Program-made: the position numbers and the translations under genes
In this document: in pieces, positions 1-20,540 of the stretch
Layout of the letters: each line of letters begins with the position of its first letter
How positions within the stretch are numbered: the stretch's first letter is position 1
Assembly (NCBI GenBank): GCA_037576195.1
Contig: CM075103.1
Coordinates: 8,432,001-8,496,000, forward strand
Source of the DNA: Phytoseiulus persimilis
Lineage: Eukaryota > Arthropoda > Arachnida > Mesostigmata > Phytoseiidae
Reading direction: 5' to 3'
DNA: 64,000 nt
Notes under the pieces: generated by a model
The model's database searches: none
What the model was told of the DNA's origin: nothing
The model's input: the letters and a program-made list of their open reading frames with translations, nothing else

Positions 1-606
1 GGTGGGCCGCGCTTCTGCTGTTCGGAGCACTAGCGCAGTGCGAGTAGTGAATGTTTCGAAAACGTTCCGATATTTTCACGGATTTTCGCTCCAAATAGAC
101 ATTTTTGAAGCACTTCTTTCGTCGAGGTATGTCCACCCGCTTTGTTCGAGCATGGAGCGCCAAAGGATCGATCAAGCAATCGGTTTCTGTGAGCTTATTC
201 CAGCGCGTTCGGTCTGACCGGCACATGCCTGTCGAGCGCCATTTTTCGGAGTTTGTCTTATCAGAAAACCTCTAAACGTTCCCCGGACCAGGAAGCGTCG
301 TGGAGCTCACGGCGGGGTCACAGTTACTTGTTTCCTTTGAAGAACTTCGGGCTATTGTCATGAATTGAGTCCCAATCGGTTTCTGCACCGCACACTGATC
401 TGAGGCCCAAACAAAGTTGACAGAATGGAAACAGCTTGGGCTTGCCGTCTTGGATAAGATCGATAGGAACGCCCATGATCCCTGCAGCCTCAATTCCTTC
501 GCCGTTTTATGCGGTTCCGTTGCCGCATCTCAATCCTCGTTGCCAACCCCTAATGATCAAGCTGTTTGACTCAGTTGAATTCCACGCAGGAAGTGTCGAA
601 TAAGTC
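1..606 (+). promoter_or_regulatory. Upstream region of Prp8, possible 5' UTR intron
   Basis: No other gene is recognised here. Just before the Prp8 start lies a plausible 3' splice site: CTAAT at 550-554, which fits a branch point, then a short pyrimidine-containing stretch and an AG at 573-574. A matching donor could be GTGAGC at 189-194, giving a 5' UTR intron of about 386 bases. I see no TATA box close to the gene. An open frame of 73 codons on the - strand (272-493) resembles nothing known. The start codon context (AAGTCATGGCG) is acceptable. Confidence 0.3.
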
Positions 607-10144
<9,538 letters not shown>

Positions 10145-10405
10145 GACGAGGGACGAGTCTTCCTCCGGAAATAACAGCGAATGGAGACCTATGAACACGT
10201 CTTGACGCGAGCGAGATCGCGCTTGACTTCATTTTTGTCAAGTTTCTTCTGTCTATCGTTTCCTCTTGCGTTATCCGTCCCCCCTTCTTTCTATCTCATC
10301 GGAAAAGCATAATCTAACTGTAAAATGGACTCGTTCAAACAGCGCCCACAATGTACATCACATTCTAGCGCGGTGTGTAAAAATAAAAGTTGAGAAAACT
10401 TGATT
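10145..10405 (+). terminator. PRPF8: Prp8 3' UTR and polyadenylation signal
   Basis: A canonical AATAAA lies at 10382-10387, about 240 bases after the stop codon, so cleavage would be expected near 10400. The intervening sequence is AT-richer than the coding region and shows no other feature. Confidence 0.75.
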
Positions 10406-11082
10406 GACGACGCTCGTAGCTCTCGTTCCGAACTCCTCCCCGCGGGAATAGTTCGAGCTGACCCGAACATTCCTACGTTCAGCTCCACTCGAGATCGGAC
10501 AACTCATGCCGAAAAAAGGATCAGATAGTGTAGAGAATCCGAAGCGAGATCCAAGTTGAGTCTTCTCGATTTCCTCTGGAAGCGCACCACTCGAAGCGCT
10601 CTGGATATCCTGCGGAAATGAGTATCGTAGCTCGAGAAGCCAACGAGAGTCAGCACAAGAAATGCCGAGCGAACTTTTGAGGCAACGGTGTATAAGATCA
10701 CGAACCCTTACGCTGCAGATGTTCACTTGTGCAAACTCGTCGGATGACATTCGTTATGTTGAGGGGATCTTCCGGAAAGGAACGTCTGGAACGCATTGCG
10801 GCTTCCTTCGTCATCGTTCGCTGCGCCTAAGACTCTTCAAAACTTCGAGTGTGCTACATTTCGGTCCTGCTTTTGCCTAAAAGCTTCTGCAGTCATCGAG
10901 CCAATCGAGTCGTTTCGAGTGCCAATCTCCCTCTCCCTCGAAGAAGCTGAGCAGACACTATTCCCAGATCTCCGACGCCGGAGATTTCGGAATTGTGATT
11001 TCATGGGATAACGAGTCAGAGCAGTTTCCCATCAGTCCCATCACGATCGAAGATTCCAAAACTGCAGTTGACCCCGTCCTGT
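10406..11082. other. Intergenic, coding-like debris only
   Basis: No gene recognised. The + strand has open stretches broken by stops (10780-11010) that read like decayed protein sequence, but nothing matches a family I know. Confidence 0.4.
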
Positions 11083-11090
11083 CTTCAGGG

Positions 11091-11297
11091 CAGTGGTGTA
11101 CTCAGGGGGGAGGGGGGTATGCCCTTCCCCAAAACTCTTCGGAAACATTGGGAAAGGTGGATGGGAGGGAAATCTTCACAGGTTTGAAAACCAAGTTTAT
11201 TGCGTCATGAAAAGCCCGCAACGATGATCATGATCATCATCGTCATCATCATCATTACATCTTTGCCCCCCTCCCTTCAAAAGTGGGTGTGCCCCTG
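11091..11297. mobile_element. hAT-type MITE, 207 bp
   Basis: The left end CAGTGGTGTACTCAGG and the inverted right end CAGGGGCACACCCACT form an imperfect terminal inverted repeat. They are flanked by CTTCAGGG (11083-11090) and CGTCAGGG (11298-11305), an 8-bp target duplication with one mismatch, the size made by hAT transposases. The inside has G-rich and C-rich ends and an ATGATCATCATC tract. A second copy lies at 61553-61679 in the same orientation. No coding capacity; it would depend on a transposase elsewhere. Confidence 0.7.
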
Positions 11298-11305
11298 CGT
11301 CAGGG

Positions 11306-14300
11306 TCTCGTTCGAGCCAGTCTCCGATGTTCCCCACTCCGCCGAACTTTTCTGAGGCCGAAACTCCTTTCCGGAGCCACTTCGGCATTCGACCAAGAGA
11401 AATTAACTCAAAACCTTCAGAGATGCAGAAACTCACTCATTGGGCCCTTTGTTCGCGCAATGGATATCGTGCACCGGTTTCCCATTTTTCAAGCTGAGCT
11501 TATGCAGTGTTGGACTGGAAGTTGGAAATTTATAGTCTGTCCAGCCCCGTTTACATCTGGGACAGCTTGCGCCGCCGAAGAGTCGCTCCTTGTGCAACGA
11601 GTTCGAGCTGCCTCCGATCCGAATGTGGATCCAATCGATTGCGTTTCATTCAGATTCATCGGAGCAAGCTCTGCGGGAATCGCTCGCCACAGGATCCTCG
11701 GTAGAATTGACTCTATCGGAGTTGTACATCGGTCGCTTGTTGCGGTGTGGAGATCGTGAGCGGAGGGCAATGAAGCGACGTGTCCGCCACCCCGTTCTGA
11801 GAGATGGTGATTAGTAAACGCCGTTCCATTAGTTATCTGCCCTACAAGCGGGCTAGCGAGAGAGCGGGAGCGAGTGGTGATTGTAGAACGAAGTTGACTG
11901 CGCCCGCGTCAATGCTTCTATCACGGTCACGTACATTCGACTCCACGCTGGAAGAAGTTTCTGCTGACGAGCGAGGTCCGCAACAACTGTTCGCGGCTCA
12001 ACGAACGGCTATCCCGGCTGATTTTGGCAACCCGTCCCGGAGCAGTTTTCTGACGGGGATACAGCAATCCACCAGAGTCACCGATGCACACCGCGATTGA
12101 GCATCATCGCGTTTGTCGTGGTTTCGCGCGAACCGGGAACCTGTTCCCCTCAAGGTGTCTCCATGTTGGGCCCCTGGACGCATTTCGGATCGCCATGATG
12201 ACCCCCCCCCCCGAGTTCCTCTCCCCCTGTTCCTGAGCCGCTCCGAAAACCTGAGTGATCAATTTCTGGAGTGCATTTGCTGTGGGACCCGGAGAGAAAG
12301 GGGGATGAAGGGCACCCCCCTCTCTCTTTCTCTCTTCCAGAAGCCCTTCAGGTGGCGAAAAGTAAAAACAACGGACTCGGTTGAGTTGGAAGCGATCCCG
12401 AGCGCATGCTGACGCTTGATTCGAACAAGAGTCACTCCTTCTTTCGCGGAGTGTATAAAAACACAGTTGCACTCTGATGTGCCTGAGTTCGCGAGTACGG
12501 AAGAGGCGAGGGGTCGGGAACGCCAGAGGGGGCGGGGGAGTACTCGGACGATAACGGAGAGATTTCCTGTTCCAACGGTGAGGAAAAAACTCGAGCTGAA
12601 CGAAAGCCGTGCGTCGCGATAAGAGGATTCGAAATAAATGACGGATCGTTTTGTTCTCCATAAGTGCACTACAGCGCGTGGCAACTGCTTGCCCTGGCAT
12701 CGTTTGGGCTGTATCCTGCAGGCCAAGTACCCGCACGGAGGCCGGCGACTGCACGAGCAGCTTCTACCATCTCCGATCCGTTTTGCTCGATGATTCCTCC
12801 TTGAACCGCTTGAGATCCAATTTCAAGTTCCAGGTCGAGCGGCTTCCACTCCCCGTATTGGATGCGCCCTCCACCACGTTGACAGACTTGCATGTACGTA
12901 CATACATTCACGCGAGTGGTCAGCAATGATTCGCGAAAATCTTCCCGGGAACGACGGCGATTCCATGTTCGTTCCAGCCCATAGTCGCGGCGGCTTTACG
13001 GGAGCCGGACTTCTCTACTCCATCTGTGTGAAACTCTTCACTGGAGCCGTTACCCCTCGAGTTCTGTGATATCGAGGAGCATTGCTGGAGTGGAGCTGCT
13101 AACTCTTCTCCATGTTGGGAGTTGCATCTACATTCCTTGATGTATCGCCCGCTGTCCGACTGTTCCAGGAGTTCCGCCGCTCCTCTGCCCGAGCAGGGTC
13201 TGCCGTCGACAATGACTTACGGCATCAAGACTTGTACGTCAAGGCTCTCCGCTTATCGGGAGCCCACTTCATCGACCGAGGCAACGTACCACCCTCGGGC
13301 GGACACCGGGCCGATCTCCCGCCTCCGAGAACAGCTCGTTCAGAAGGAAGCAGTTGTTGAACGGTTTATCTCCTCTGCGAGCCAGTTCGCGTGATTAGAG
13401 TCATGAAGCGCAAATGGAGTGATCCCAGAGAAGCGATGCGGCTCGCTCCTTGCATTCCTCGTGAAGGGTGTCGCAGCGCCGTATGCCTTTTGGACTTTCG
13501 GCGCTGCTCGCATCGATTGTCGTTTCCCGAAATGCGCCGTTAATAAACTTCCGTTCGTTTGTTTCCTCCGATCGCCGGCCCGCTGTCACTTCTCCGTGCC
13601 GTTCCGCGGAATGCAGCGTTCGAGCGGAACGCCACCGAGCCGTTTTGGGATTCGGACGCTGCCCGGTAGATCCTGCTGGCCAATCCGAGCCAAGCCTAAA
13701 TCTCCACCGAATTCCGATGGCAAGCCTCTCCGAAAGGAATGTAGGAATCTCTCCTTTCCGTTCGTTGCGGAAAACTCTCGGATTACCGGAAGCTGGACAC
13801 TCAGGGGCGTCTCGGATGTCACTGAGGAGGAGGAAGAGGGATTCCGAACGACAAGCAGCCCACCTACCGGACGGTTTCCTCGAATAAACGTTAATCGACG
13901 TTGGAATGGCCGGGTGCGGTGGATAAATACCGGGGCAGACCGACGGGCGGAAGTTTATCGAACTGCCGGTGTGCCGAGGAGGGGTCCGGGGGAGCTGCGT
14001 GTGTTGTTGCCGACCGCCATGGTCAGATTCATTCTGTGACGGCAGGTCCCAGGATCCGAACTCTAGTGGGAGGTCATCATGTGAATTATTGTGAGCTTTG
14101 AGCGCGAAGTTCCGCAGTTCATTGTAGTGCAGCACAGCTCTGCTCAGGGCTATTACGGCTCTATGCAAGCGCTTGTTAGTGGAAGTGGTACACAATGCAT
14201 CAGGTGCATTGTACGCGCGTCCCGCGTGAGACCTAGAGGGGAACTACCTGCATCATCCGAAATCTCAAGGGAAGCTGACCTCGCCGCCCGGTACTTGAGC

Positions 14301-17160
14301 CTCCCAACAGCGGGCAGATCCGTCCTCCTTCACAGAGGAGCTTCTTCCCGGAATCCGAAGGAAAGGGGCCCGTCCGACAGGAGAGCCACCGGGAAGATGA
14401 TCAGAAGGTCTTCGGAAACCTCGATTTTGAGAATATTTGACTGAGCCTTTGTCGTCATTTCACCCGATAAAGCGTTCAAGGGGAATGGGGGAAGGCGACA
14501 GTGACAGTCCGCTGTCGATTTGTGGAAAAACATTGTACACTGTGCTGTACTTCACTGCACGAAAACGACCTCGTTTGGGTTCCACTCTCGTTGCGTCAGT
14601 GAAGTGGATATCTCTTTCAGTCAGTTTCTATGCTTCTCCCAGGGACCCGTCGTGACTCTAAACTCTAGAGCGTGCGGAGTTGGCGGTGAGGGAGAAACTT
14701 GGATTCGGGTAAGTGGGATTCGAATAACTGGGATGGGACGCATTTCGTAGCAATCCCATGTTGTTATTGAAACAATCCTCGGCCTTGAATAGAGCCTCAA
14801 GTCGAGATGCGCTGAAGCCTGTCACCGGAGTCGAGTATGCTGGAACGCCAGGAAGGCGGAAAGAGAGGCTCCTCTTTCCGGGCGTTGCAACAACGCGTTG
14901 TCGCGGTGACGCGAATTCTCATAACGCAAGCGACGTCTTGGTGATCCATCGAACATCTGGGGGGTCTCGCTGAGGACCGACTCTGACAAGCGAGTCGTCA
15001 GCGCGTTTTTCAACACGGTTCTCTTGACACTGCGGAAGAGAAAGCTGAAGCATGACTGGAGGGAAAACGCAGTTCCAGAAAAAAATAATAATGTGTCATT
15101 CTCCTGACCGGTGATCGAAGAGCATGACTCAAATCCTCCGCAACTTTTCCTCCTTAACCTCCGGAACCATCGCCGTTCCGCGGGCTGGCCGCTTGATGCG
15201 GAATCGGAGCTTACCCGAGCTACGACCAAGATGACCCTTGCCGTCCGTAAGTCCTCCATGCAAATGCCTCCTTCCTGAGCAACTACCAGCCACGACGAGA
15301 GTAGTGGCTCCGTCAAGAAACCGACAATAATTTTGGCGCACGACCCTCGGGGGATCCCATTCTGAATAGCTAGAGAACTATACTAGGTTTGTTCGCTTGT
15401 TTGCCGGCTGGCGTGTACTGTGCGCGCTCGGCCGACTGGCCGAAGATGCTACGGGGAAAGTGCGGAAACTGGCGAACGGACCCGGCACTGTCTTTTATGT
15501 GTGGAATCCTCGTTCGTGTTGGCCGCAAATGGCTCAGAGAGGGGTCGTTCTTCTTCGGTCTGCCGAATACAACCATAGTTCCTGGCTCTCTCACTACACA
15601 TCGTGACCTCGCAGGCTCCCTACTGAATATCAGCTCGGATATTCTCTCAGCGCGAAACTCTCGCCTCGACAGAGCCTGACGACAGCGGATTCCAGCCGGA
15701 GTTTCACTTAATTACCGCTGTTACTCCGGATTCGCGGGGGAGCGCGGATAGGGACCAACAGGATCGAATTTGTTTGAAGCTGTGTGTCTCGCTCGCGATT
15801 GTGATGTCGTTGAAACGGATCGGAGGCAATTCCCAAAGGGGATCGCTCCTCATTGTGTCTCCATCGCTCCTGTAGCACCGTATCACATTATTTCGACGAC
15901 CAGAATCGGCGATGGTTCTGCTTGAATATTCCGTAGTCTACGCGCCGCTCATTCGGTACAGATCCGATCGTCGGAGCCGAGGGCAGCCGTCAAGCTGGGC
16001 TTTACCGACCACGGAAAACTGCCCGGCTCAGCTGAAGTGCTCCTTCGGCTCGCATGGAAGTATGATGCGGACAGCAACTCTAGGAGTCCCTGCTCAGTTC
16101 AACATAACCCTATAAGTCCAGGGTATCGAGATGCCGCTCCGCATCACTTTTTTCCATCCCGGGAAAAAACAGGAATTCATGGCATTCTCGGCTGGTGGTT
16201 TTATGCTGCAGTTTATCAAGAGTTCTCAGAGGAAGAGCGGACCCATGAAACGCGTTTTCCTCTAACTCCTGGAGGCCAACTTCGCCGATTTTGAAGATAT
16301 TATGGGAGACTCCGCCCGTCTGAGCGCTGGGATCGAAGAACACATTCTGCGACTTCTTACGTCTCATCTGACCCAGCTCTCGGCTAATTGAGTGAGGTTC
16401 TAAATCCATGTTCCTGTAGGGACTCTGAACGAGGAGAACCCGGGAGCGGAGGACGAGACGAATTGAATGAACGAAGAAGTCGAGCGGATGAAAGGAATCA
16501 TTCTTGGAGCATGCGCGGGCCTCATTCAGCTACATTTTCCTCTACCGACCGTATAAATCATTCGTCCGTGTCATTACGGGCACAGTTGTTGATGTTCCCG
16601 ACTTAACGGCCCTCGGTTCGAAAATACGCTCGAACCAGCCGACCCGCGGCCGACTGGAGTCGGCTGCTTTCGCGCGGTTGGACCGCGGCTACTGGCATGG
16701 TGGCACATCTCTCCCTCTTCATTGGGTCAGCAGAATGGACTGTGTGTCAGCTGCTCAAATACGTCTGTCTCGTGGATTCTCGAAGACGGTCTCGTAGACA
16801 CTCGTGGGCGTCAAATCGACCTCCGTAACACCCAACCAATGATGGTCATATCGATGCCGGACAAGCTGACAAACAGACAAACTCACAGACGAAGCGGCTG
16901 TTTATAGTGGCGAAACGCTCCACTCGAATCAGGGTATTGAACCACGACCCTGGCCCCTGGGTATCCCTAGTCTTCCGGATCGGGAAGATCGCCGACGACA
17001 CGTGTTTCTGTCACGAGGGGGAAGCATCCATGGAATAGGCGTATTTTGAGAGGAGGACAAGCTCGTCTGGGGTAGCAAGAGGCCCCTCTTTTCCTGTGTT
17101 GATCTCGCGTCAAAATCATTACCCCAAAATCCCGCAGGTAACGGACTTTTTTTTCGATTG
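11306..17160. other. Intergenic, no recognised gene
   Basis: Open frames reach 264 codons (13401-14195, - strand) and 216 codons (12104-12754, - strand) but none resembles a known protein, and opposite-strand frames are equally open, so I do not call them genes. A TATAAAA at 12454-12460 could be a core promoter but no convincing gene follows. An 11-base C run lies at 12202-12212. Confidence 0.4.
12454..12460 (+). promoter_or_regulatory. TATA-box-like sequence
   Basis: GGAGTGTATAAAAACACAG fits a TATA box with flanking GC. Start sites would be expected near 12485. No gene could be linked to it, so it may be chance. Confidence 0.15.
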
Positions 17161-17165
17161 CTCGT

Positions 17166-17334
17166 CAAAAAACCGCATCAGATGGGACCGCTTTCTGCCG
17201 GTTTCGCTATCTGATGATCTCGTTTTCTGACAAGTTTGTTATCTGCCGAGATCAGCATCGTATACGTTCGTTATCAGAACCAGTTTTTGCGAGAAAATCG
17301 AAAAATCAGGGTTCGTCATCTGCAAGATTTTAGG
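17166..17334. repeat. TTCGTTATCTG-rich dispersed repeat, copy 1
   Basis: Begins CGCATCAGATG and carries reiterated TTCGTTATCTGA-like units (TTTCGCTATCTGATG, CTCGTTTTCTGAC, GTTCGTTATCAG, GTTCGTCATCTG). It aligns over its length with 39041-39188, and more weakly with 51001-51101. It has no coding capacity; possibly the end of a transposon family. Confidence 0.6.
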
Positions 17335-17414
17335 CCAGGATCTCAGTCCTGCTGTTTCAGTTCACTGTTCGCTTGGCTCACACAATATCTATGAAGAACA
17401 GCGCTCCTAGGCCA

Positions 17415-17608
17415 GGGGTTCTCCTAGCCCCGGGATATGCGTGACACTGTTCCCGGAGACGCCTCCAGGTTTTCGAATAACATGGTTTTTGGGGGGGGGG
17501 GCGATTCATCTCTGCGGGTAAAACTTCAGAATTTCACACTTCGACATTCAGGGAATGGAATTGAGGGTGCGCGGGATTGGAAAGGTTAGGAACTACTTTT
17601 CTGCAGCC
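17415..17608. mobile_element. Probable decayed hAT MITE
   Basis: The left end CAGGGGTTCTCCTAGCCCC and a right end containing AAAGGTTAGGAACTACTTTT look like the CAGTGGTTCTCAACC type of hAT terminal repeat in inverted orientation, as does the C/G-rich subterminal part. I could not find a matching 8-bp duplication, so the boundaries are approximate. It contains an 11-base G run (17491-17501). Confidence 0.35.
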
Positions 17609-20289
17609 AGGGATAACCAAGCCTCCGAGAACTTCCGCAATTTCACACATCTTCCTTTGAGGTTATTGGGTTGGTACACCGTTCCCCGAGAGTGGATCGA
17701 GCAACCCGCGTTCTCAGAGTCGGAGCAATTCTTTCCGAAGCGCGTGGAGAGTAGAATTCGCTGTTCTTGTAGAGTTTCAGCCGATTCGGGTGCCGAGCAG
17801 GCTGGCATCCTAGGGCGCCTGTCCGATCACTCCCGAAACGACGCGGCACAACCTTCAAGACTCAGTGAGCAGCTGACCGAAGGAAAAAAGACGTCGCGAT
17901 TTTTCGTTCTCGACGCAGAGGTACCTTGGATGGATCGAGATTCGGATCTTATGTTCCCAAAGTAGCATTCTCCATGAACTCCTTTCGAACTGGCAGCGAG
18001 CTGAGGCTCCTAGCGAAGTGGCTCCGACCGTTCCAGAAAACTTTCCTGATTCGTCGCATCCTGCCACGAGCCTGTGATACGTCCAGGGAAAAGAGTCAGT
18101 TCGAGTCAAGTCCGGTGGTTTTTCAGGATGCTGCGCCGTCTCCTCAGAAGCATCCAGACGGGCACTTTTATGCATGCCACATGCGCGGTACCTGAGCTGG
18201 TCTGACGTCATGCTGCTTGAACAGCAGCGACGAACGGTAGTGGAGGGTTCCTGGGCCCCGACAGCTCCTGAGTCAGGACTCCTTTCCTGCTGATCGCTCG
18301 TCGAGCTAGGCTCCATCATGTCGTTCGAAATCCAGTCTTCATTGGATAACAGCCGCGAAGCATTCCGTGTTAGTTCTTATTTTTTCTCCCATGAACTCTC
18401 TGACCGCTCATCGTTCAAGCTGCATGCGCTTCGGCTCATCTCCAATACGAAGAGCAACTGATTCCTCCTTCACATCCGAATTCGAACTATAATTGGTTGC
18501 CTATGTCTCCTCCTGTCTTTCTCCAACGGGCGTCCGGCTTCAGATGTTTTTGTGCAGGAGGAGATGCAAGGTTGACTGCGGAAAACGCGCATAGCCGCCC
18601 TGGAGCTGTCTCCAGGGGGGCTCGAGGGAGCGCAAGCGGTGGGTTCGATGTACGCTGTTGAATAAGCTCAGCGGCTCGAGGGTTCCTTCACCGGCAGCGA
18701 GTCAGCCGCTCGAAAGCCTTCACGGATGCAGGCACCGTACTCTTTCAGATACCTACCTATCGAGCAGAACTAGTATTCGCTCGATAAGTACTGTGTTGGA
18801 TTCCGATATCTTGTCGCGTTCATCTCTAGGTTTTGGGTGGCGCAGGACTATTAACCCTGATCACCGTTACTTGGCATGCCTGGAACGAGAACGATATTAA
18901 AGTTCTGTTCGCGCCAGTAATTCCGTATTTTCGCGCGATTTCAGAGAGGAGAATCAAATCTGACAGAAGCATAGCGGATCAAAGAGGAAATCTACGATGT
19001 CTGATGGGACGCGGCCGCACAATCCCCATTGAGATCGAGTCGAATGACTTTTTGAACAGAAAAAAAATAGGGTGCAAGTTTTTCGGATCCGATTCAGATC
19101 GGGGATTCCGACTCAGTCCTCAGCGCGATGAGTTTTTCCGCTCGACATTCCGTTTGCCATAATCTCGGAAAATCGGATCGGGACAGCCGGACAGCTGTGA
19201 GAACCCCGGTGTGCTCCATTGGGAATGGTTGATTCTCGCGGTGATTACGTCATACCGGCTCCACGAATATATTCTATGTCAGGTTCAATTCTTATTTCTG
19301 GAATCGCGGAAAACACGGAACTTTTGGCGCTGACAGCGACCCAGTATCGACCTCGTTTCCGATTCTCCGATCATTCGGAAGCAGCGAGAATAATTCGCCC
19401 AACCTGTATCTGCGGAAGACACGCTCCTCATGACTCGCGTCCGACCTCATGTCCGCCGCGACAACGTCACCAGCTTGAGGCCATCGGGGTTTGACCAGGA
19501 GGTGAAGGCGAGCTCAAACGATTCTGTTGGAGTAAAACGGAACAAGCCCAGCCAGCGTGCCGGGATCGCTCCAAGGGAGGGCCCGGAGCCACCCGCCGGA
19601 CTCTGAGAGGGCGGCGTTCTGCGGTTTGAAGGAATTCGTTCCTGAGCCGTGGGGGCAGGTCTGCTGGATATTTCCGTCAAGGCGACCCGACGGCATCGCT
19701 TCACGTGGGCCGCGGCCGCGTCGGAGGTGGTAACGAACTCGGTCGCTACCTCTTCTAGAAGAGGCGTTCGGCCCGGGAGCGGGCCCGAGGCGTCCGGTTC
19801 GAACCGCTCAGTCCTATGGCAGGAGTCAGCCAACGCAGGAAGCGTCGACCCGGAGGGCGTCAGGATTTGGAACTCTCCGGCGAAAGTGGGCGGAGACAGT
19901 CAGATAAGAGCATCCCCAGATGAGTAACTTCTCGAGATTTCTCAAACGCAAACAGCTCATCCATCCACCTTGAGTAGTGGGGCTCCCGATGATACCTCCG
20001 GGCCTAACAGGTGGGTTTCGCGAAGAAAACAGGCTGGTGGGGTTCGGTACACAGACGTCTCTAAGCATGATGAGCCTGTTCACGTGACTGCCCACATGCT
20101 GCATACGATGGAAAACTACTTCGCAGCTGCGCCTCCTATCTTCGTGGTTCTGGGTGATGTCAACACTGAAGATCGGAGGTCCGGTGAACCGGTAAACTCG
20201 AGATTCGTCCGCAGTCATTTTCTTCGTTGACGCCGGCATGGACGCAGCCAACGTCGCCCGTGTTTGGTCGCTCAAAGTCGACTCGCGAT
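17609..20289. other. Intergenic, no recognised gene
   Basis: Short open frames on both strands, none with a recognisable motif. The part nearest 20290 probably includes the eroded downstream end of the adjoining reverse-transcriptase remnant. Confidence 0.4.
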
Positions 20290-20540
20290 CCTGCTGCGGA
20301 GTCCCCGAACGACTAATGCGTAAGTGCACTGTGGGCCGGGGCGACCATTCGGAAGACCTTCGGGGTGAGCTCGAGAGCCTGTTCGAACATTCTCACCCTT
20401 TGGTGGTGGTTGAATGCATCCTTGCAGTCAACCCCGATCACGACGGCCTTTCTGTTGTTCCCTGTGATGTTCTCCTCGTCTGAATCGCCGTCATCGAGCT
20501 CAAAGCTGGACGGATCCAGTTGGGTGCCGATAAGCCTAGA
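20290..20540 (-). pseudogene. Reverse-transcriptase remnant of a non-LTR-type element
   Basis: On the - strand the translation reads VVIGVDCKDAFNHHQRVRMF, then EQALELTPKVFRMV, a Tyr-lost version of the AYS motif (APAHSALTH), a stop and SFGDS. The series VD-x-x-(D/N)AFN ... (R)MFE ... P ... SxxxxxFGDS matches the RT palm block of arthropod non-LTR-like elements, where VDYKNAFNSIRRD precedes a segment ending in GDS and then GVQQGDPLGP. The QGDPLGP and YxDD blocks are not found downstream; a stop interrupts the frame. I infer a fragment inactivated long ago. Confidence 0.55.

Noticed and set aside
12104..12754. 216-codon - strand frame
   Set aside because: Low-complexity Pro/Arg/Ser content and overlapping open frames; nothing recognisable.
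13401..14195. 264-codon - strand frame
   Set aside because: The opposite strand is equally open, no motif or conserved composition, no start context or splice support.
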